Position numbers and translations under genes: made by a program. The notes beneath the pieces were generated by a model, which was given only the letters and a program-made list of their open reading frames with translations, was not told the DNA's origin and searched no databases. A stretch of DNA of 64,000 bases from Dyadobacter psychrotolerans (GTDB taxonomy: Bacteria > Bacteroidota > Bacteroidia > Cytophagales > Spirosomataceae), in the NCBI RefSeq assembly GCF_004349265.1, contig NZ_SMFL01000001.1, forward strand, positions 682,001 to 746,000. The letters are read 5' to 3'. This document shows, one piece after another, positions 35,917 to 44,430 of the stretch; the first letter of the stretch is position 1; the number at the start of each line of letters is the position of its first letter.

Positions 35917-38379
35917 ATGAAACAGATCAAAAAATATATTCTTCCCCTTTTACCGTTTCTGCTGGCTTTTTGGCTGTCCGCCTCCGGTCAGCAGACCCAG
36001 ACCCGGAACTACATTATATCACGAACCTATAAACAGGCCGGCGCTAATGTAAACGACGTAAGTAAGGTTGTTACACAGGTGCAATATATAGATGGATTAG
36101 GCCGTCCATTGCAAGAAGTAACCGTAGGACAAAGCCCTGCGGGAACAGACATCATTATACCCAGGGCATATGACGCAGCAGGAAGGCAACCAAGACAATA
36201 TTTACCTTTCATTGCAGCTGGTAGCGGGAAATACCAAAGCGATGCACTGGTTAATTCTCCTACCAATCCCAATGTTTTTAAATTTTATAAAGATAACCCG
36301 GCTGGCTTACAGCAAACCAACGTAACCTACCAGGATCTGGAAAGGCCGTTTCATGAAACCGTTTTTGAGCCGGGTCCGCTGAGCCGTGTCATTTCGAATC
36401 AAACTCCCGGAGGAAGAAGCCGTTCTGCTTCCAATATGTACAAGGTAAACGCCGCAGGCGAAGTAAAACGATATGATTATGATCCTGTAACCAATCTCAT
36501 TACCACGCCTGGCGATTATGCAGCCGGAACACTAAAATCCACCGTTTTTAAAGACGAACAGGATTTTGAAACAAGGGAATATACCGACATGCTCGGACAG
36601 CTGGTCTGCAAGCGTGTACTTGCGGCTGATGCAGTAGGCGCCACCCCGGCTGTGGTATTATCTACCTATTATATATACGACGATCTGGGACTGCTTCGTG
36701 GTGTATTACAGCCCAATTTTCAGGACGACGGTTCTTTGGCAAATTCTGCCTTTTTATACGATTATGATGACCAGGCAAGAATGGTTCGAAAGCAAGTTCC
36801 CGGAGCAGGTACAACAGAAATCGTTTACGATAGGTACGACAGACCCGTTTATTCCAGGGATGCCAATCAGCTTGCCAGGGGTGTTTGGGCCTTCATCAAA
36901 TACGATGAGCTCAACCGGCCGGTTGTAACGGGAGAAATTACATCGAGTGCCACAAGAGCTGCATTGGCAGGTTCGGTTGATACAGGAACAACGCACCACG
37001 AAAACCGTGATAATGCAGCGGTTGCAGGTTACTCATTAAACCTGACCGCACCGACCACCGCAACAGAAGCCAATCTGTTGACCATCACTTTTTATGATGA
37101 TTACGCTTTCTCAAAACCGCCAGGTTTCGGGTATAGCAGTATGGCAGGTTATCCGGCCTCGGAAAATACCTCGGTAAAATCCCTGATCACCGGAGGCCGT
37201 GCCAGAATGCTTCCTGGAAACGGGACGGCTGGCGGCTGGATCACAAACGTAACCTACTATGACGGCGAATACCGGCCTATCCAGACTGTCAGGGAATTAT
37301 ATGACCTGGGGGCGGGTGCCGACGAGCGGGTTTCAACACTGTACAAATACGATCTGGCAGCGGTCGTGGCAGAGCAAACAACCGTTCAGCTGGTAGGCGG
37401 TATCACACACGCACACGTTGCTGTAAATACCTACGATCATGCAGACAGGCTTTTGAGCGTAGCCGAAACAGTGACTGCCGGTGCAAAGACAAAAACAGCC
37501 TACACGCTTGCCCAGCGCTACAATACGCTCGGGCAGCTGCAATCAAAATGGTTTCACGGCTACACCGCAAACCCTTCCAGGTTCCGCCGCCGCACCAATT
37601 ACACCAACAATATCCTGGGATGGCTTACCGATGCGAAGACCGCATATCAAGTAACCCAAGGAACTGATCTACCGTTTTATGCTTTCAGCCTTTCCTATAA
37701 CAACGTGCTCTATGGGCCCCAGTACTCTAATGGCAATATCAGTAAAATGGAGTGGCTCGGTAAAGATGAAGCTGCTTTTTCAGGTGGGCTATCATTTACC
37801 TACGACAAAGCAAACCGGTTACTTTCAGCCGTCAAACCAGCTGGCGCAACTTATACATACGTTGACACAGAAAGTGGGATTACCTACGATAAAAATGGGA
37901 ATATAAAAACGCTCAGTCGGGCCGGCGCGGCGGTGGATAATCTGACATATAATTACGGTACCATCGACAACCGACTTGGATCTATTACAGACGCTTCCGC
38001 CAGTAACAGTGGTGTAAAGATAGGCACTAGTTCATACTTGTATGATGCCAACGGGAATATGACTTCCGATGGAAACCGAAACGCAACACTCACTTATAAT
38101 TACCTAAACCTTCCAAAAACTGTAATTGTCGGAGGAAAAACACTAACTTATGACTACGATGCGGGTGGAAACAAGCTTAAATACATGGCCGATACGCTGA
38201 CCGTAAAATATGCGGGCAGGTTTGAGTATAGACAAGTGGGATCGGTTAATAATTTAGTGAGGGTTTCTACCAGCGAAGGGCAACTGGTTCCATCAGGCGA
38301 TACTTTAAGGTTTGATTATTTCCTCAAAGATCATCTGGGAAACGTACGGCCGGGGTGGCGTTCCACTGGTTTGGGATGA
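35917..38379 (+). CDS. DUF6443-type Rhs repeat protein (shell and core), frame broken before the tip
   Basis: 820 residues from the ATG at 35917, which gives a signal peptide ending near SASGQQ. It begins with the DUF6443 domain (RNYIISRTYKQAGANV; VVTQVQYIDGLGRPLQEV). Many YD/Rhs repeats follow (YDYDPVTNLITTPGDYA, LNRPVVTGE, FTYDKANRLLSA, YDANGNMTSDGNRNATLTY). It reaches the Rhs core at FDYFLKDHLGNVR and then runs out of frame as PGWRSTGLG-stop. The core continues in the +1 frame (LVWDESGQII). Removing one G from the GGGG run at 38352-38355 would join them. Rhs shells encapsulate a C-terminal toxin. Confidence 0.85.
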   Translation: MKQIKKYILPLLPFLLAFWLSASGQQTQTRNYIISRTYKQAGANVNDVSKVVTQVQYIDGLGRPLQEVTVGQSPAGTDIIIPRAYDAAGRQPRQYLPFIAAGSGKYQSDALVNSPTNPNVFKFYKDNPAGLQQTNVTYQDLERPFHETVFEPGPLSRVISNQTPGGRSRSASNMYKVNAAGEVKRYDYDPVTNLITTPGDYAAGTLKSTVFKDEQDFETREYTDMLGQLVCKRVLAADAVGATPAVVLSTYYIYDDLGLLRGVLQPNFQDDGSLANSAFLYDYDDQARMVRKQVPGAGTTEIVYDRYDRPVYSRDANQLARGVWAFIKYDELNRPVVTGEITSSATRAALAGSVDTGTTHHENRDNAAVAGYSLNLTAPTTATEANLLTITFYDDYAFSKPPGFGYSSMAGYPASENTSVKSLITGGRARMLPGNGTAGGWITNVTYYDGEYRPIQTVRELYDLGAGADERVSTLYKYDLAAVVAEQTTVQLVGGITHAHVAVNTYDHADRLLSVAETVTAGAKTKTAYTLAQRYNTLGQLQSKWFHGYTANPSRFRRRTNYTNNILGWLTDAKTAYQVTQGTDLPFYAFSLSYNNVLYGPQYSNGNISKMEWLGKDEAAFSGGLSFTYDKANRLLSAVKPAGATYTYVDTESGITYDKNGNIKTLSRAGAAVDNLTYNYGTIDNRLGSITDASASNSGVKIGTSSYLYDANGNMTSDGNRNATLTYNYLNLPKTVIVGGKTLTYDYDAGGNKLKYMADTLTVKYAGRFEYRQVGSVNNLVRVSTSEGQLVPSGDTLRFDYFLKDHLGNVRPGWRSTGLG

Positions 38380-38430
38380 AAGTGGGCAGATTATTAAGAA
38401 AAGTGATTATTTTGCTTTTGGGTTGGAGAT
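38209..38430 (+). repeat. Rhs core direct repeat, copy 1
   Basis: 222 bases that recur at 42860-43081 with three mismatches by eye. Two of the three changes are silent. The copy covers the end of the core (KYAGRFEYRQVGSVNNL to DESGQIIKKSDYFAFGLE) and includes the GGGG frame disruption, which is identical in both copies. Confidence 0.9.
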
Positions 38431-39235
38431 TGATCGGAATAACCCCGTTCAAACACCGGCTGTTAGGAATGGAATCAATCGTTACACGTTCTTAGGCCGT
38501 GAGAGTCAGCCGGAAACGGGTTACATGGATCTCAAAAGGCGGTTTTACGATCCAGCAACCGGAAGGTTCATTCAAGTTGACCCTGTCACAAAAAGTCAGG
38601 AGAAATTAAGCGTTTATCAGTATGGCTGGAATAATCCCATTAGATATTCTGATCCCAACGGGGATTGCCCTATTTGTGATGACTTTAAGAAGTTGTGGAA
38701 TGGTGCAAAAAATTATCTGACTCAAAATGCAAGTATGTATGCTAAGGGGAGTGCCGAAGTTACTGGCGGGTATAGAGTAGCTCTGGGAATTGGGAAAGCA
38801 ACATCGGGAGATATGAATGCAGCATCTGCAAGGTTGTTGAAAGTTGAAGCTTCATACGATTCAAAGGATAACAAAAAAGGAAAAGTCGATGTTGATTACA
38901 TATCTAAACCTGATGCGAAAGGTCAAAAAACCATGACAATTTCTCATGGTGTTGAAGGAACTGCACTGGTATACGGAGGGGGTGCCAAGACTGAATATCA
39001 AGTCAATTCTAGTGGTAGAGTATCTGGGGAAGGAACAACAGAGGTTCAAGTTGCTGCCACCATCGCGCCTCCCTTTGCAATATTTGGTAAATTTGAAACC
39101 GATAAATTGACAGGGCAATCTTCCGTTCAAATTGGAGTTAGTGCTGGTTATAAGGGAGGTGCTGGAGTGGTAACCGATAATAATGCAGAATTTGGTTTTA
39201 AATTTAGAGTACCAGTTGAAGAAAAGAAACCATGA
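38312..39235 (+). CDS. Rhs core end and variable C-terminal tip 1 (candidate toxin)
   Basis: A 307-codon frame, +1 to the upstream Rhs frame and overlapping it. The coding part that makes sense starts near 38380. It finishes the Rhs core (YTFLGRESQPETGYMDLKRRFYDPATGRFIQVDP; YQYGWNNPIRYSDPNG) and then enters a unique tip of about 190 residues. The tip is polar, Gly-rich and strand-like (KTMTISHGVEGTALVYGGG; GVSAGYKGGAGVVTDNNAEFGFKFRV) with no catalytic motif I recognise. In Rhs systems the tip after the core is the toxin. Its stop overlaps the next gene (ATGA), the usual place of the immunity gene. Confidence 0.7.
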   Translation: MIISSKIIWETYGRGGVPLVWDESGQIIKKSDYFAFGLEIDRNNPVQTPAVRNGINRYTFLGRESQPETGYMDLKRRFYDPATGRFIQVDPVTKSQEKLSVYQYGWNNPIRYSDPNGDCPICDDFKKLWNGAKNYLTQNASMYAKGSAEVTGGYRVALGIGKATSGDMNAASARLLKVEASYDSKDNKKGKVDVDYISKPDAKGQKTMTISHGVEGTALVYGGGAKTEYQVNSSGRVSGEGTTEVQVAATIAPPFAIFGKFETDKLTGQSSVQIGVSAGYKGGAGVVTDNNAEFGFKFRVPVEEKKP

Positions 39236-39660
39236 AATACAGGTATATAAGTACTAAAGGTTCCGTTTTGCAAATGAGGTTAATTATTTCAATTGTATGC
39301 TTTGCGGCGATATTTTTGATATCCTCTTACTTTATAGAGGATGATAGCTCGTTAGTAATGATATATTTGGGTGTAATGTTTTTATTATTAGCGTACATTT
39401 CGTCCCGGTTTTCCAACATCAAGTATACTTCTGAGGAAATTGTTGTGCAAAACTTTTTCGGGAGCACTCGCTTCGTAAAAAGTGATTTCGTTCAAATTAG
39501 GCCATTGAGGAGTTATTTGAACTTCTATGTTATAGTTTTTAAAAACAATCGATCCTACTTATTTGGTCAAGCTTCTTCGAAAATGTTTTTAACGGACTAT
39601 GCAAAAGAAAATGCAGCTGAAATGGAAAGGGAGTTATTGTCAAATGAGACCGACAAGTAA
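39232..39660 (+). CDS. Membrane protein with bPH-like domain, candidate immunity to tip 1
   Basis: A 142-residue protein with two membrane helices (about residues 15-32 and 39-57). They are followed by a soluble beta-rich part (NIKYTSEEIVVQNFFGSTRFVKSDFVQIRPL) that looks like a bacterial PH domain. The start overlaps the stop of tip 1 by four bases, so translation is coupled. A membrane immunity protein would fit a toxin that acts in the periplasm or on the membrane. The immunity role is inferred from position and the fold from pattern only. A perfect terminator follows. Confidence 0.65.
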   Translation: MKYRYISTKGSVLQMRLIISIVCFAAIFLISSYFIEDDSSLVMIYLGVMFLLLAYISSRFSNIKYTSEEIVVQNFFGSTRFVKSDFVQIRPLRSYLNFYVIVFKNNRSYLFGQASSKMFLTDYAKENAAEMERELLSNETDK

Positions 39661-39677
39661 TTTGTATCCCCTAAACT

Positions 39678-39713
39678 AACAAAACAGGCTCCGGAACCGG
39701 AGCCTGTTTTGTT
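39678..39713 (+). terminator. Strong terminator closing the Rhs unit
   Basis: A perfect 36-base palindrome: arms AACAAAACAGGCTCCGGA and its complement, ending in TTTTGTT. It lies 17 bases after the stop at 39660. Confidence 0.88.
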
Positions 39714-39827
39714 ATACAGCATATTGCCTTTTGGCATTAAAATCACGTATCAGTGCGTCAATGGCTATAAAAACCTACTTTCTGTCAGCATCGGGCATTT
39801 TTTAGAAACCTACTTTACTAACCAAAA

Positions 39828-39858
39828 GGTTCAAATTTTACCTATGATGGAGCTCGCA
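39828..39858 (+). pseudogene. Left stub of the second Rhs core cassette
   Basis: GGTTCAAATTTTACC... reads GSNFTYDGAR, matching FTYDKANR of the first Rhs core. It is cut by the IS21 element and continues at 42482 as RLKTSTGI. It is preceded by a stop in frame, so the cassette has no start of its own. Confidence 0.6.
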
Positions 39859-39978
39859 TGGATATTTCGGAGAAGTTGACCACCTGATTCCGTGGCAAAT
39901 TGACCACCAAATTAGCTGGCGGCCGGTAGCAAAAAATGCTGTAGAAGCGTTGTCAAAATTAGTAAATAAAAAGTATAA

Positions 39979-40728
39979 CTACAGGTAGTCGTTTTCAGGC
40001 TCCGGTTTTCGCTTTCTTCTCATAGATTCCCCTTTCAATTCGATGCGGTGTGCATCATGAACAATGCGATCTAAAATTGCATCCGCAATTGTTTTTTCTC
40101 CTATTACTTCATGCCATTTGCTTACGGGTAATTGAGAAGTAATGATAAGCGATGTCTTGCCATGCCTGTCTTCAATGATTTCCATCAGCGCTGCCCTGCT
40201 TTGAGCGTCGAAGGGCTGGATGCCGAAGTCGTCAAGAATCAGTAGCTGCTGCCGCTCGATTTTAGCAATTTCTTTGATATAAGATCCGTCAGCCTTAGCC
40301 ATTTTGAGCTTGGCAAAAAGTTTGGGAGTACTTGCGTAAAATACGCGGTAGCCCAGGATACATGCCTGATGGCCAATCGCAGACGCTACATAACTTTTGC
40401 CGATCCCTGTGCTTCCAGTGATTAGCAGATTCTCGTTGCGCTCGATAAAAGTACACTCTGCCAGGCGCATAACCTGATTCCGGTCGATACTCCGGTCAGC
40501 GTGGTAATGTACATTTTCAACCATGGCCTTATAGCGGAAGCGTGCAGACAGAATCTGCCGTTCCACACGACGGTTGTTTCGATCATCCCATTCAGCGTCA
40601 ACCAGATGAGCCAAAAGCTCATCTGGTGTATAATTGTTGGTCTGTCCAGTTTCCAGGCTGCTTTTAAAGGCATGGAACATGCCAAAGAACTTAAGCTTGC
40701 GTAACTTTTCTAATGTGCTGCTATTCAT
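39979..40728 (-). CDS. istB: IS21 helper ATPase IstB
   Basis: A 249-residue AAA+ ATPase of the DnaC/IstB type. Walker A is GSTGIGKS (105-112), Walker B is LLILDD (162-167), and sensor 1 is IITSQLP near 195-201. IstB assembles on DNA, remodels the target and stimulates strand transfer by IstA. The gene begins 20 bases after the istA stop on the same strand, the standard IS21 order. The length is normal (about 250). Confidence 0.96.
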   Translation of the reverse strand: MNSSTLEKLRKLKFFGMFHAFKSSLETGQTNNYTPDELLAHLVDAEWDDRNNRRVERQILSARFRYKAMVENVHYHADRSIDRNQVMRLAECTFIERNENLLITGSTGIGKSYVASAIGHQACILGYRVFYASTPKLFAKLKMAKADGSYIKEIAKIERQQLLILDDFGIQPFDAQSRAALMEIIEDRHGKTSLIITSQLPVSKWHEVIGEKTIADAILDRIVHDAHRIELKGESMRRKRKPEPENDYL

Positions 40729-40748
40729 TGTATAGATTGTTTAAAGGA

Positions 40749-42299
40749 TTATTGATAGTAATCTTCACCTCTGATATTATCATGTTTTGGCATTTGCAAT
40801 TCATCTGCAAAAAGGCTGTCTTCGTATTGGTCCATGTTCTTTTCGAGGATGGTCTGGATAGTCTTGTAGTTATATATCCCATAACTTAAGGCCCTCTGAC
40901 AGGCGCTGATCAACCTTTGCTCACCAGCCTTTTTTGCAAAAGATAAAATACCGATACAGGAGCGGTAGGCTTGTTCAGGATGCTGTTTGCGGTCCAGGAT
41001 TTTAAGAATATATAATCTGACATCGTCGTGGATTGATGCGGCCCACTCCAAAAAACGTTCAGGCGTCCAGTCCGTCACGAAGCGGTGCGTGCTGGCCAGA
41101 TGTTCTTTATCTGTGGAATAGCTGTAGGGACTTTTGACACGCTTGTGTAGGGCTATGCGCTCGTAGTGATAGTACATCTCAACAAGAGAAGTGGAGTATA
41201 AAAGCTTGATTTTTTTACCAATAAAGCGGTACGGAACACTATAATAATGCTTATCTGCCCCCAGACAAACATGACCGTTCTTCATTACCGTTACATGGGC
41301 GTGCTTTTTAAACTCATACCGCAATAGCGGAAGCGGAGCCAGCGCAGAGCGCTCGATCTCTTCAAACTGAAGCCGGCGGCTGTAATTACGTCCTCGCAGG
41401 AGCTGACTGTTATGTACCTCAAGAGCTTGAAGGATTGCAGAATTTAACTCAGTCAGTGAGCTGTATACCTGTTTTCTCAAAGGAGCATAAATGCGGCTGT
41501 AAACGATTTTAACCGCTCCTTCAACCAAGGCTTTGTCACGCGGACGGTAAGCACGTGCAGGCAAAATAGTAGTGCCATAATGATCAGCAAAATCAGCAAA
41601 CGCTTCATTCAGGGTGGGCTCGTAACGGTGACTTTTGGTAACTGCTGCCTTTAGATTATCCGGAACAATGGCAGCCGGAACACCACCAATATAATGAAGT
41701 GTATTCTCACAGGCAGCTATAAAATCCTCCTTCTGCTGGCTCATAACAGCTTCTACATAAGTAAGCTGACTAGCACCAAGAATAGCAACAAACACTTCAA
41801 CGTCAGTCACTTCGCCAGTCTCTTTATCCGTTAGACTCAGCTTGACGCCAGCAAAATCGACATATAGTTTATCGCCAGCCTTGTGATCCTGATGCATCAC
41901 AGGATTTACCCTGGCTTTCCATTGGGTTAAATGGAAACAGAACTGGGTATAGGCAAAACCGTCGGGAAATTCCTTTTTATAAGCTTCCCAAAGCATGCGT
42001 CGGTTTACGCCGGTTCGTTTTAGCTCCTTGTCAATATGGGGGAAACAACGCTGTAAAGTCAGTAAGCGGTCCTGTGATGGAGGTTCTTTAACCGTGCCAA
42101 AAAAGTCGTCCAGTTCTTTATCATTGAGGCTGTTGATCTGTTCGAAGGTAAGCCCGCTCGCATCATAAGTCGCCATATACTTCTTGGCTGTATTACGCGA
42201 AACACCGGTCTGCTCAGCAATTGAAAGTTTGCTGCGACCCTGACTGTACATTCTTAAAATCTGTCTTATCTTACTCATGCTGATTGTCGAATTAGCCAT
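40749..42299 (-). CDS. istA: IS21 transposase IstA
   Basis: A 516-residue DDE transposase. An N-terminal helix-turn-helix at about 10-45 (IAEQTGVSRNTAKKYMATY) binds the terminal repeats. The integrase core carries D148 (KLYVDFAG), D214 (AIVPDNLKAAV) and E260 (RDKALVEGAVK). A C-terminal beta-barrel-like part follows. The length and intact catalytic triad point to an active enzyme. It is transcribed toward istB from the repeat-rich right end. Confidence 0.96.
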   Translation of the reverse strand: MANSTISMSKIRQILRMYSQGRSKLSIAEQTGVSRNTAKKYMATYDASGLTFEQINSLNDKELDDFFGTVKEPPSQDRLLTLQRCFPHIDKELKRTGVNRRMLWEAYKKEFPDGFAYTQFCFHLTQWKARVNPVMHQDHKAGDKLYVDFAGVKLSLTDKETGEVTDVEVFVAILGASQLTYVEAVMSQQKEDFIAACENTLHYIGGVPAAIVPDNLKAAVTKSHRYEPTLNEAFADFADHYGTTILPARAYRPRDKALVEGAVKIVYSRIYAPLRKQVYSSLTELNSAILQALEVHNSQLLRGRNYSRRLQFEEIERSALAPLPLLRYEFKKHAHVTVMKNGHVCLGADKHYYSVPYRFIGKKIKLLYSTSLVEMYYHYERIALHKRVKSPYSYSTDKEHLASTHRFVTDWTPERFLEWAASIHDDVRLYILKILDRKQHPEQAYRSCIGILSFAKKAGEQRLISACQRALSYGIYNYKTIQTILEKNMDQYEDSLFADELQMPKHDNIRGEDYYQ

Positions 42300-42481
42300 A
42301 CTTCACACGATTGGTTCGTGTCAAAAGTAAGGTTGATTCCACAGCATTTTTTGCTCTCCGGGTGGTCAGTTTGCTCCGAATTCAGGTGGTCAATTTACTC
42401 CGAATTCGGGTGGTCAATTTCGCCCGGAACAGGTGGTCAGCTTAAACCGAATTGAGGTGGTCAGTTACACCGAATTTTCCA

Positions 42482-43223
42482 CTCGCAGACTGAAAACTTC
42501 TACCGGTATTAGTTGCTATGCGGATACAGAGCGGGATTACCTACGATAAAAATGGGAATATCAAAACGCTCACCCGGGCCGGCGCTGCGGTGGATAATTT
42601 GAGTTATTCCTACACCGGCAACCGGCTAACCTCAGTCAACGATGGTTCCGGAAATAATACCGGGGTAAAAAGTGGGGGCAGTGGCTACGGCTATGATGCG
42701 AATGGAAATATGACGAGTGACGGTAACCGGGGAGCAACGCTTAGTTATAATTACTTAAATTTGCCTAAGACCATAGCAGTTGGGGGAAAGAATTTTCAAT
42801 ATGATTACGATTCTGGTGGAAACAAGCACAAATATGCAGGCGATACGGTAAATATCAAGTATGCGGGCAGGTTTGAGTATAGACAGGTGGGATCGGTTAA
42901 TAATTTAGTGAGGGTTTCTACCAGCGAAGGGCAACTGGTTCCATCAGGCGATACTTTAAGGTTTGATTATTTCCTCAAAGATCATCTGGGAAATGTACGG
43001 CCGGGGTGGCGTTCCACTGGTTTGGGATGAAAGTGGGCAGATTATTCAGAAAAGTGATTATTTTGCTTTTGGGTTGGAGATCGACAGAAATATGCCGGTT
43101 CAGACTCCTGCGGCGAGGAATGCGGTTAACCGTTACTTATTCAATGGAAAAGAAAAGCAGCCTGAAACCGGTTGGCTGGATTATGGTGCCAGGATGTACA
43201 TGTCAGAGATTGGGAGATGGTAA
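42482..43223 (+). pseudogene. Second Rhs core cassette (headless, multiply disrupted)
   Basis: It resumes the core cut by the IS (RLKTSTGISCYADTE). Compared with the first core it has lost two bases near 42530, so SGITYDKNGNIKTL continues in another frame. It then reads YDANGNMTSDGNRGATLSYNYLNLPKT and KDHLGNVR, shifts frame at GGGG (43003-43006) exactly like copy 1, and continues DESGQIIQKSDYFAFGLEIDR...YLFNGKEKQPETG...SEIGRW. It stops at TAA 43221-43223, in frame with the tip that follows. It has no start or shell of its own and looks like a stored cassette. Confidence 0.85.
42860..43081 (+). repeat. Rhs core direct repeat, copy 2
   Basis: The partner of 38209-38430: same length, three mismatches by eye. 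Homologous recombination between the copies would delete the first tip, its immunity gene and the IS, and join the second tip to the full Rhs shell. Confidence 0.9.
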
Positions 43224-43235
43224 ACGGTAGATCCA

Positions 43236-43994
43236 ATGCCGGAGAAAACTTTGAGTTTTAGCCCATATGCTTACGCCAACGACAATCCGATTAGTATGGT
43301 TGATAGGGATGGCAGGTATGCCGTTTCTGTGCATTATGACATCACCTACAAAACACTGATTGGCTTAGGCTATTCTCGAGAAAGGGCAGACTTAATTGCC
43401 CATTATTCTAGCACTTATGCTGATCATCCAAATGCAGGTCCGATGCTACTGGATAATATGGGACATGGGGTGAGCCCTTCAAGAAACCCTCTTGCATACA
43501 GAATGAGTCAAGGTATTGCTTATGATAAAACTGCAAACTCACAGGAAGAATCGAACAGCAATTGGCACTCTATGATGAGCGATGCAGAAGCTGATGCTGG
43601 TATGACAGAAAAAGATGCTATGAATAGAGGCTTAAAATTTGGCTGGGATAATATATTTGACTCCGATAGCGGAAAAGACTTGGGTAAACTCGGGCAAGGC
43701 CTACATGCGTTACAAGACGCAATGGGTCATAAAGGGAAGAAAACCAGTGATCATTTAGGATTTAATTTTTCATCAGTAAAGCAGACTTTATTTACAGACA
43801 TGTTTGGCTCTACACGCCAAGCATCAAATCTTACGAAATCTGCTCTCATTGTTACAGATTTATTGCAAGGGAAGAAAGCCAACTTAAAAGATGGAGATAG
43901 ATTAAATGTTACTGGCATGTCCGGGGGGCAACTTCAACAGGTTTTGCAGTTACTGGTAAAACAAGGTTTTCAAGGGAATATCAAAACGGATTAG
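43236..43994 (+). CDS. Orphan Rhs tip 2, phospholipase C/S1-nuclease-like candidate toxin
   Basis: 252 codons in the same frame as the core before it, separated only by the TAA at 43221. It starts with the end of the Rhs core (LSFSPYAYANDNPISMVDRDGR), then a helical tip of about 215 residues. The tip contains RADLIAHYSSTYADHP, SNWHSMMSDAEADAG and GLHALQDAMGHKG. The H-x3-D-x3-H pattern with flanking W-H and D/H residues recalls zinc-dependent phospholipase C and S1/P1 nucleases. Zinc hydrolase activity is inferred from these motifs only. Two small membrane-protein genes follow at once. Without the shell the tip is probably silent, though the ATG at 43236 could give a free tip. Confidence 0.6.
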   Translation: MPEKTLSFSPYAYANDNPISMVDRDGRYAVSVHYDITYKTLIGLGYSRERADLIAHYSSTYADHPNAGPMLLDNMGHGVSPSRNPLAYRMSQGIAYDKTANSQEESNSNWHSMMSDAEADAGMTEKDAMNRGLKFGWDNIFDSDSGKDLGKLGQGLHALQDAMGHKGKKTSDHLGFNFSSVKQTLFTDMFGSTRQASNLTKSALIVTDLLQGKKANLKDGDRLNVTGMSGGQLQQVLQLLVKQGFQGNIKTD

Positions 43995-43995
43995 A

Positions 43996-44196
43996 ATGAT
44001 GAAATCACTTACAATAGTTTTAAAATGGATTGTATCCCTTTTGTTAATTTTAGACGTTCTCTTCTGGTTTGCCATTCATGCGAGCGGACACAACGTTCCT
44101 GAAGATACGAATTCCTCTGTTATTCTATCAGCCATAATTTTGGTTATAGTTTTAATTCTTTTATGTGTAGGCGGGAAGCGGGCTAAAATTAGCTAA
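43996..44196 (+). CDS. Small two-helix membrane protein, candidate immunity (a)
   Basis: 66 residues with two membrane helices (about 7-28 and 44-60) joined by a short loop, HASGHNVPEDTNS. It starts one base after the stop of tip 2. It is a paralogue of the next gene: both share the S-GHN-P-DT loop between helices. Position directly behind an Rhs tip suggests an immunity protein that acts in the membrane. No known family was recognised. Confidence 0.65.
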   Translation: MMKSLTIVLKWIVSLLLILDVLFWFAIHASGHNVPEDTNSSVILSAIILVIVLILLCVGGKRAKIS

Positions 44197-44215
44197 TGTG
44201 CGTACAAATCAGAGA

Positions 44216-44410
44216 ATGAAACTACTATCAACAATCTTATTTGGGTTGGCAATTTTACTGCTAGTAGGACAACTATTCATTTGGTTTTTGGCTTACGGCA
44301 GTGGGCATAATATTCCAAAAGATACAGAAATGGCGTTTTTGAGAAACGTCATTATTCTGTTTGTTGCAATAGTGTTATTATATCTTTGGAAGCGAAAAGT
44401 AGGAAAATAG
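44216..44410 (+). CDS. Small two-helix membrane protein, candidate immunity (b)
   Basis: 64 residues from the ATG at 44216 (a GTG at 44198 is possible). It has two helices (about 7-26 and 40-57) with the loop YGSGHNIPKDTEM. Its loop and spacing match the protein encoded just upstream, so the two are tandem duplicates that have diverged. Duplicated immunity genes are common behind polymorphic toxin tips. Function is inferred from context. Confidence 0.62.
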   Translation: MKLLSTILFGLAILLLVGQLFIWFLAYGSGHNIPKDTEMAFLRNVIILFVAIVLLYLWKRKVGK

Positions 44411-44430
44411 CTGTAATATAAAATGAAAAC

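Larger units (their letters stand above)
39859..42481 (-). mobile_element. Complete IS21-family insertion sequence with 6-base target duplication
   Basis: The element is 2623 bases long with istA and istB on the minus strand. Its ends are related inverted repeats: TGGATATTTCGGAGAAGTTG on the left, and TGGAAAATTCGGTGTAACTG reading inward from the right. It is flanked on both sides by CTCGCA (39853-39858 and 42482-42487). Internal transposase-binding repeats of the core TGACCACC occur twice at the left end (39877 and 39901) and five times at the right end (42361, 42385, 42409, 42432, 42456), with a period of 23-24 bases, as expected for IS21 multiple terminal repeats. Both genes are intact, so it may still move. 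It interrupts a silent Rhs core. Confidence 0.95.
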
